From the NCBI GenBank assembly GCA_949752795.1, contig OX457074.1, positions 29,001,980 to 29,065,979 of the forward strand: DNA of 64,000 bases, given 5' to 3'. Source of the stretch: Hyperoodon ampullatus. Its lineage: Eukaryota; Chordata; Mammalia; Artiodactyla; Ziphiidae. Below the pieces are notes generated by a model. It did no database searches, had not been told where the DNA came from, and worked only from the letters and a program-made list of their open reading frames with translations. The translations under genes and the position numbers were made by a program. Shown piece after piece: positions 56,944 to 64,000 of the stretch (positions are counted from its first letter, which is position 1; each line of letters begins with the position of its first letter).

Positions 56944-57833
56944 GTTGGATGTCGCCCTATGAAGGCGCCTGGGAGACAGAGCTTCGCACTTGTCCCTGTC
57001 TGCTGTCTCTGGCGGGCGTCAAAGACCACACGCCCTAGAGAGAGCTTCGCACTTGTCCCTGTCTGCTGTCTCTGGCGGGCACCAAAGACCACACGCCCTA
57101 GAGAGAGCTTCGCACTTGTCCCTGTCTGCTGTCTCTGGCGGGCGTCAAAGACCACACGCCCTAGAGAGAGCTTCGCACTTGTCCCTGTCTGCTGTCTCTG
57201 GCGGGCGTCAAAGACCACAAGCCCTAGAGAGAGCTTCGCACTTGTCCCTGTCTGCTGTCTCTGGCGGGCGTCAAAGACAACACGCCCTAGCCAGGTGCCT
57301 GCTGGTTTTGGGAGGTGTAGACATCTGGCCATAGTTCTGGCAGGCTGGGGGAACGGTATCGGGTGGTACACCCAGGCTTGGCTGCCTGTTCGCTGCGAGG
57401 AGGTTAGCAGGTCATTGTAGGGCCCCTGAGCCTTGGCAGAGCAGGAGTTGTGACTGGCTGGGACAGAAGTCCATGGTATGTGCTGCCCTGCATCCTCCTT
57501 TCGAGGAACTGTCTCAGATATAAATGAATTTTGGGTCTGACGTGGGCCCCAAACTTGGACAGAGTCAGTTCCTAGAGGGTTCTTGTGGAGGCCTGAGTTG
57601 TTATGGAGGCCTCGTCTCTTGGATAAGCCAGAGTCTTGAGTAAGGGCTGGACTCTTATGGGGGCCAGGATCTCGATTAATTCCTGAGTCTTTGTGGAAGT
57701 TAGGGTCATGGGTATGTTCTGAGCTCCTGTAAATTCCAGCATCTTGGGTAAGTCCAGGATTCGTATGGAGGTCAGAATCTTGAGTAAGGCCTTGGCTCCT
57801 GCAGACTCCAGAATCTTGGGTCAGGCCTGGATT
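56895..57833 (-). pseudogene. SPEM3: SPEM3-like pseudogene, 3' part only, unit 5
   Basis: Contains the LTR-derived tail, the minisatellite-encoded repeats and the last LTQDSG-type repeats, ending at the run of Ns. Identical as far as compared to the 3' part of the copy after the gap. Confidence 0.75.
56975..57289. repeat. 63-bp minisatellite, 5 copies, unit 5
   Basis: Same variant order as unit 4 and as the copy after the gap. Confidence 0.9.
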
Positions 57834-58033
57834 NNNNNNNNNNNNNNNNNNNNNNNNNNNNNNNNNNNNNNNNNNNNNNNNNNNNNNNNNNNNNNNNNNN
57901 NNNNNNNNNNNNNNNNNNNNNNNNNNNNNNNNNNNNNNNNNNNNNNNNNNNNNNNNNNNNNNNNNNNNNNNNNNNNNNNNNNNNNNNNNNNNNNNNNNNN
58001 NNNNNNNNNNNNNNNNNNNNNNNNNNNNNNNNN
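57834..58033. other. Assembly gap (200 N)
   Basis: Exactly 200 Ns, a round number typical of a gap of arbitrary length. Sequence to the left stops inside SPEM3 exon 3. Sequence to the right starts inside the L2-like block. Translated frames crossing it are meaningless. Confidence 0.98.
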
Positions 58034-58505
58034 TACAAATAACTCCTACATTTATACCTCCAACCTGGACTGATTCCCCTAAATTCCACACTTGTATCCA
58101 CCTGCCTACTTAACCTCTCCATTTGGGTGTCCAATAGACATCTCGAACTTAACATGTCCAAAACTTAATTCCCTCACCACCGACTCCCCACACAGTCTTC
58201 CTCAGGTCATAAATGACAACTCGATCTTTCCTGTGGCTCAGGCCAAATCCCTTGGAGTCATTCTCAGCTCTCCTCTCTCTCATCCCATATCCAATCCATA
58301 CCAAACCCTATTGGCTCTACCTTCAACATATATCCTGAAACTGATGACTTAACCCATCTACCACTACCATCCTGGTACAACTCACCATTACCTCAGATCT
58401 GAGTTATTACAAAGGCCTCCTCTTTGCTTCATCCTTTGCCGCCCTGCTGACTGTTCTCAACAGAGCAGCCACATTGATCCCATTAAAATGTAAATCATAT
58501 CAACC
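58034..58505 (+). repeat. L2-like LINE fragment after the gap
   Basis: Corresponds to 54,680-55,151, the right-hand end of a unit. Confidence 0.5.
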
Positions 58506-58768
58506 AAGAGCCCCAAACACAGCCCAGAATGGAGGAGGCAAGTTTGCATACATCTGGTCGTGACCCAAGAGACCAGATGAGGAAAACTGAAGCCTGGGCT
58601 CTTTCTCACAGGCTGGGGAAATCAGGCATTGGGTGTCCATCCCTACATCTTACCTCCTCCCCAGAGGGTGGCTTCTGAGCCACCCTAAAAAGAACTAAGT
58701 TCTCTGCGCTCTGGGGGAGCTTTAAGATGCTGGGGGTGGGTGACAGGGAAAGGAAAATTGCTCTAAGC

Positions 58769-59178
58769 TCTAAAGCACTGCTCTCCAATAGCATTTTTCA
58801 TGATGATGGAAATGTTCTAAATCTGTGCCATCCAATGCGGTAGCCACTAACTCCATGTGGCTACTGAGCACTTAGAAGATCATGGCACTGAGGAAGAGAA
58901 TTTCTGTTTTTTTTCTGGCCAAGCCATGAAGCTTGCGGGGTCTGAATTCCCTGACCAGGGATTGAACCACCGCCACATCAGTGAAAACGCCACGTCCCAA
59001 CAACTGGACTGCCAGGGAACAGAATTGGATGTCAGGGAAATTCTGTTCCCTGAGGAAGAGAAGTTTTAGCTTTTTAACTTAATTTTTAATAGAATTAATT
59101 TTCCTTAATTTTAAGTAATTTACATTCTAATAGGCCTTTGGCTAGTGGCTACTGTAATTGACAGTGCAGCTCTAGGGC
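58769..59178. mobile_element. hAT-like element split by a CHR-type SINE, after gap
   Basis: Same composite. Confidence 0.6.
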
Positions 59179-59401
59179 CTTGGGGACAACGGATTTAGCT
59201 AGAGAGCGATGGAGGGAAAGCAGGGATAGTTTCGGTCCTCATCAGGCCCTGTGGGATGGGGCTGGGTTGGATGTCCTCCAAAGTCCACAGAACACTTCTC
59301 TTGTCTCTTTATTCCTCATGCTTACCTGTCCCCTCTTTTTCTATGTTTCTCACCACACACTGATATCCCCACTCCTTGATGGTCTCCGGTGAGTTGTTGG
59401 A

Positions 59402-63726
<4,325 letters not shown>

Positions 63727-64000
63727 CAGTGAGGGAGGGGGATGAAAAGGAGGGCCAGGCGTGGCATTCCATGGTTCCCCGGGTGAGGTAAGCTGAGCCT
63801 GGACAGCCAAACAGGGCCCGGAGGCCGGCACACCTCCCCTCGAGCTGTCAAACATTCGCTCACCGCCCACTGACTCACTTGTTCAAATGTCACGTTCCAT
63901 CTCTTGGCCCCTCCTGAGACTAGAAAGACCTTGGCCTCAGAGCCCTGCGGAAGGCCTGGCTGGAGTCCAGAGCCTCAGCCTTCTTCATGCCCTTCACTGG

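Larger units (their letters stand above)
55154..57833. repeat. Tandem unit 5, truncated by assembly gap
   Basis: Only the left 2.7 kb is present: the hAT-like/SINE composite, the solo LTR, the minisatellite and the SPEM3 3' part. Confidence 0.9.

Noticed and set aside
57772..58161. Open frames running across the run of Ns
   Set aside because: Artefacts of translating unknown bases between two unrelated positions.

Overview
This is vertebrate nuclear DNA, almost certainly from a cetacean or close cetartiodactyl. A near-full-length CHR-type tRNA-derived SINE (about 700-910) has the whale/hippo form. Ancient mammalian repeats (MIR, L2-like, hAT-like elements) and spliced-gene structure are also present. 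Nothing bacterial or viral is apparent apart from an old retroviral solo LTR.

Region 1 (1 to about 10,523) is single-copy DNA. It holds a polypurine tract, the CHR SINE, a GC-rich promoter-like block at about 1,680-2,460, further GC-rich stretches, a TG-rich repeat and MIR fragments. A minus-strand fragment at about 8,504-9,180 resembles LRRC37 and carries a premature stop. LRRC37 is the family that forms the chromosome-17 core duplicon in primates.

Region 2 (10,524 to 64,000) is a head-to-tail array of a unit of about 11.3 kb. Unit starts are 10,524; 21,056; 32,401; 43,808; 55,154 (cut by a gap); and 58,508 (running off the window). Read on the minus strand, each unit holds the last four coding exons of CHRNB1 (muscle acetylcholine receptor beta subunit), then SPEM2, then SPEM3 (spermatid-maturation family). 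After these come a 0.9-kb solo LTR (absent from unit 1), a hAT-like element split by a CHR-type SINE, and an L2-like block. These genes are neighbours on human 17p13.1, but there the order is SPEM2-SPEM3-TMEM102-FGF11-CHRNB1. The unit is therefore a rearranged cassette that was then amplified.

Every copy looks non-functional as a normal protein gene. SPEM2 shares several frameshifts and a stop in all copies, CHRNB1 lacks its first seven exons and 27 bp of its M4 exon, and SPEM3 shares an in-frame TGA. Shared lesions mean the founder cassette was already damaged before amplification. The SPEM3 3' end then changed in units 2 onward: a stop was lost, a 63-bp in-frame minisatellite expanded from one copy to five or six, and the open frame now runs into the LTR. 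A TATA-like box and a CRE half-site upstream of SPEM3 survive in every complete copy.

The 200-N gap at 57,834-58,033 lies between two apparently identical 3.15-kb sequences, so the copy number at the right end is uncertain and may partly be an assembly artefact. Family assignments rest on my recollection of the human proteins; no database search was run.
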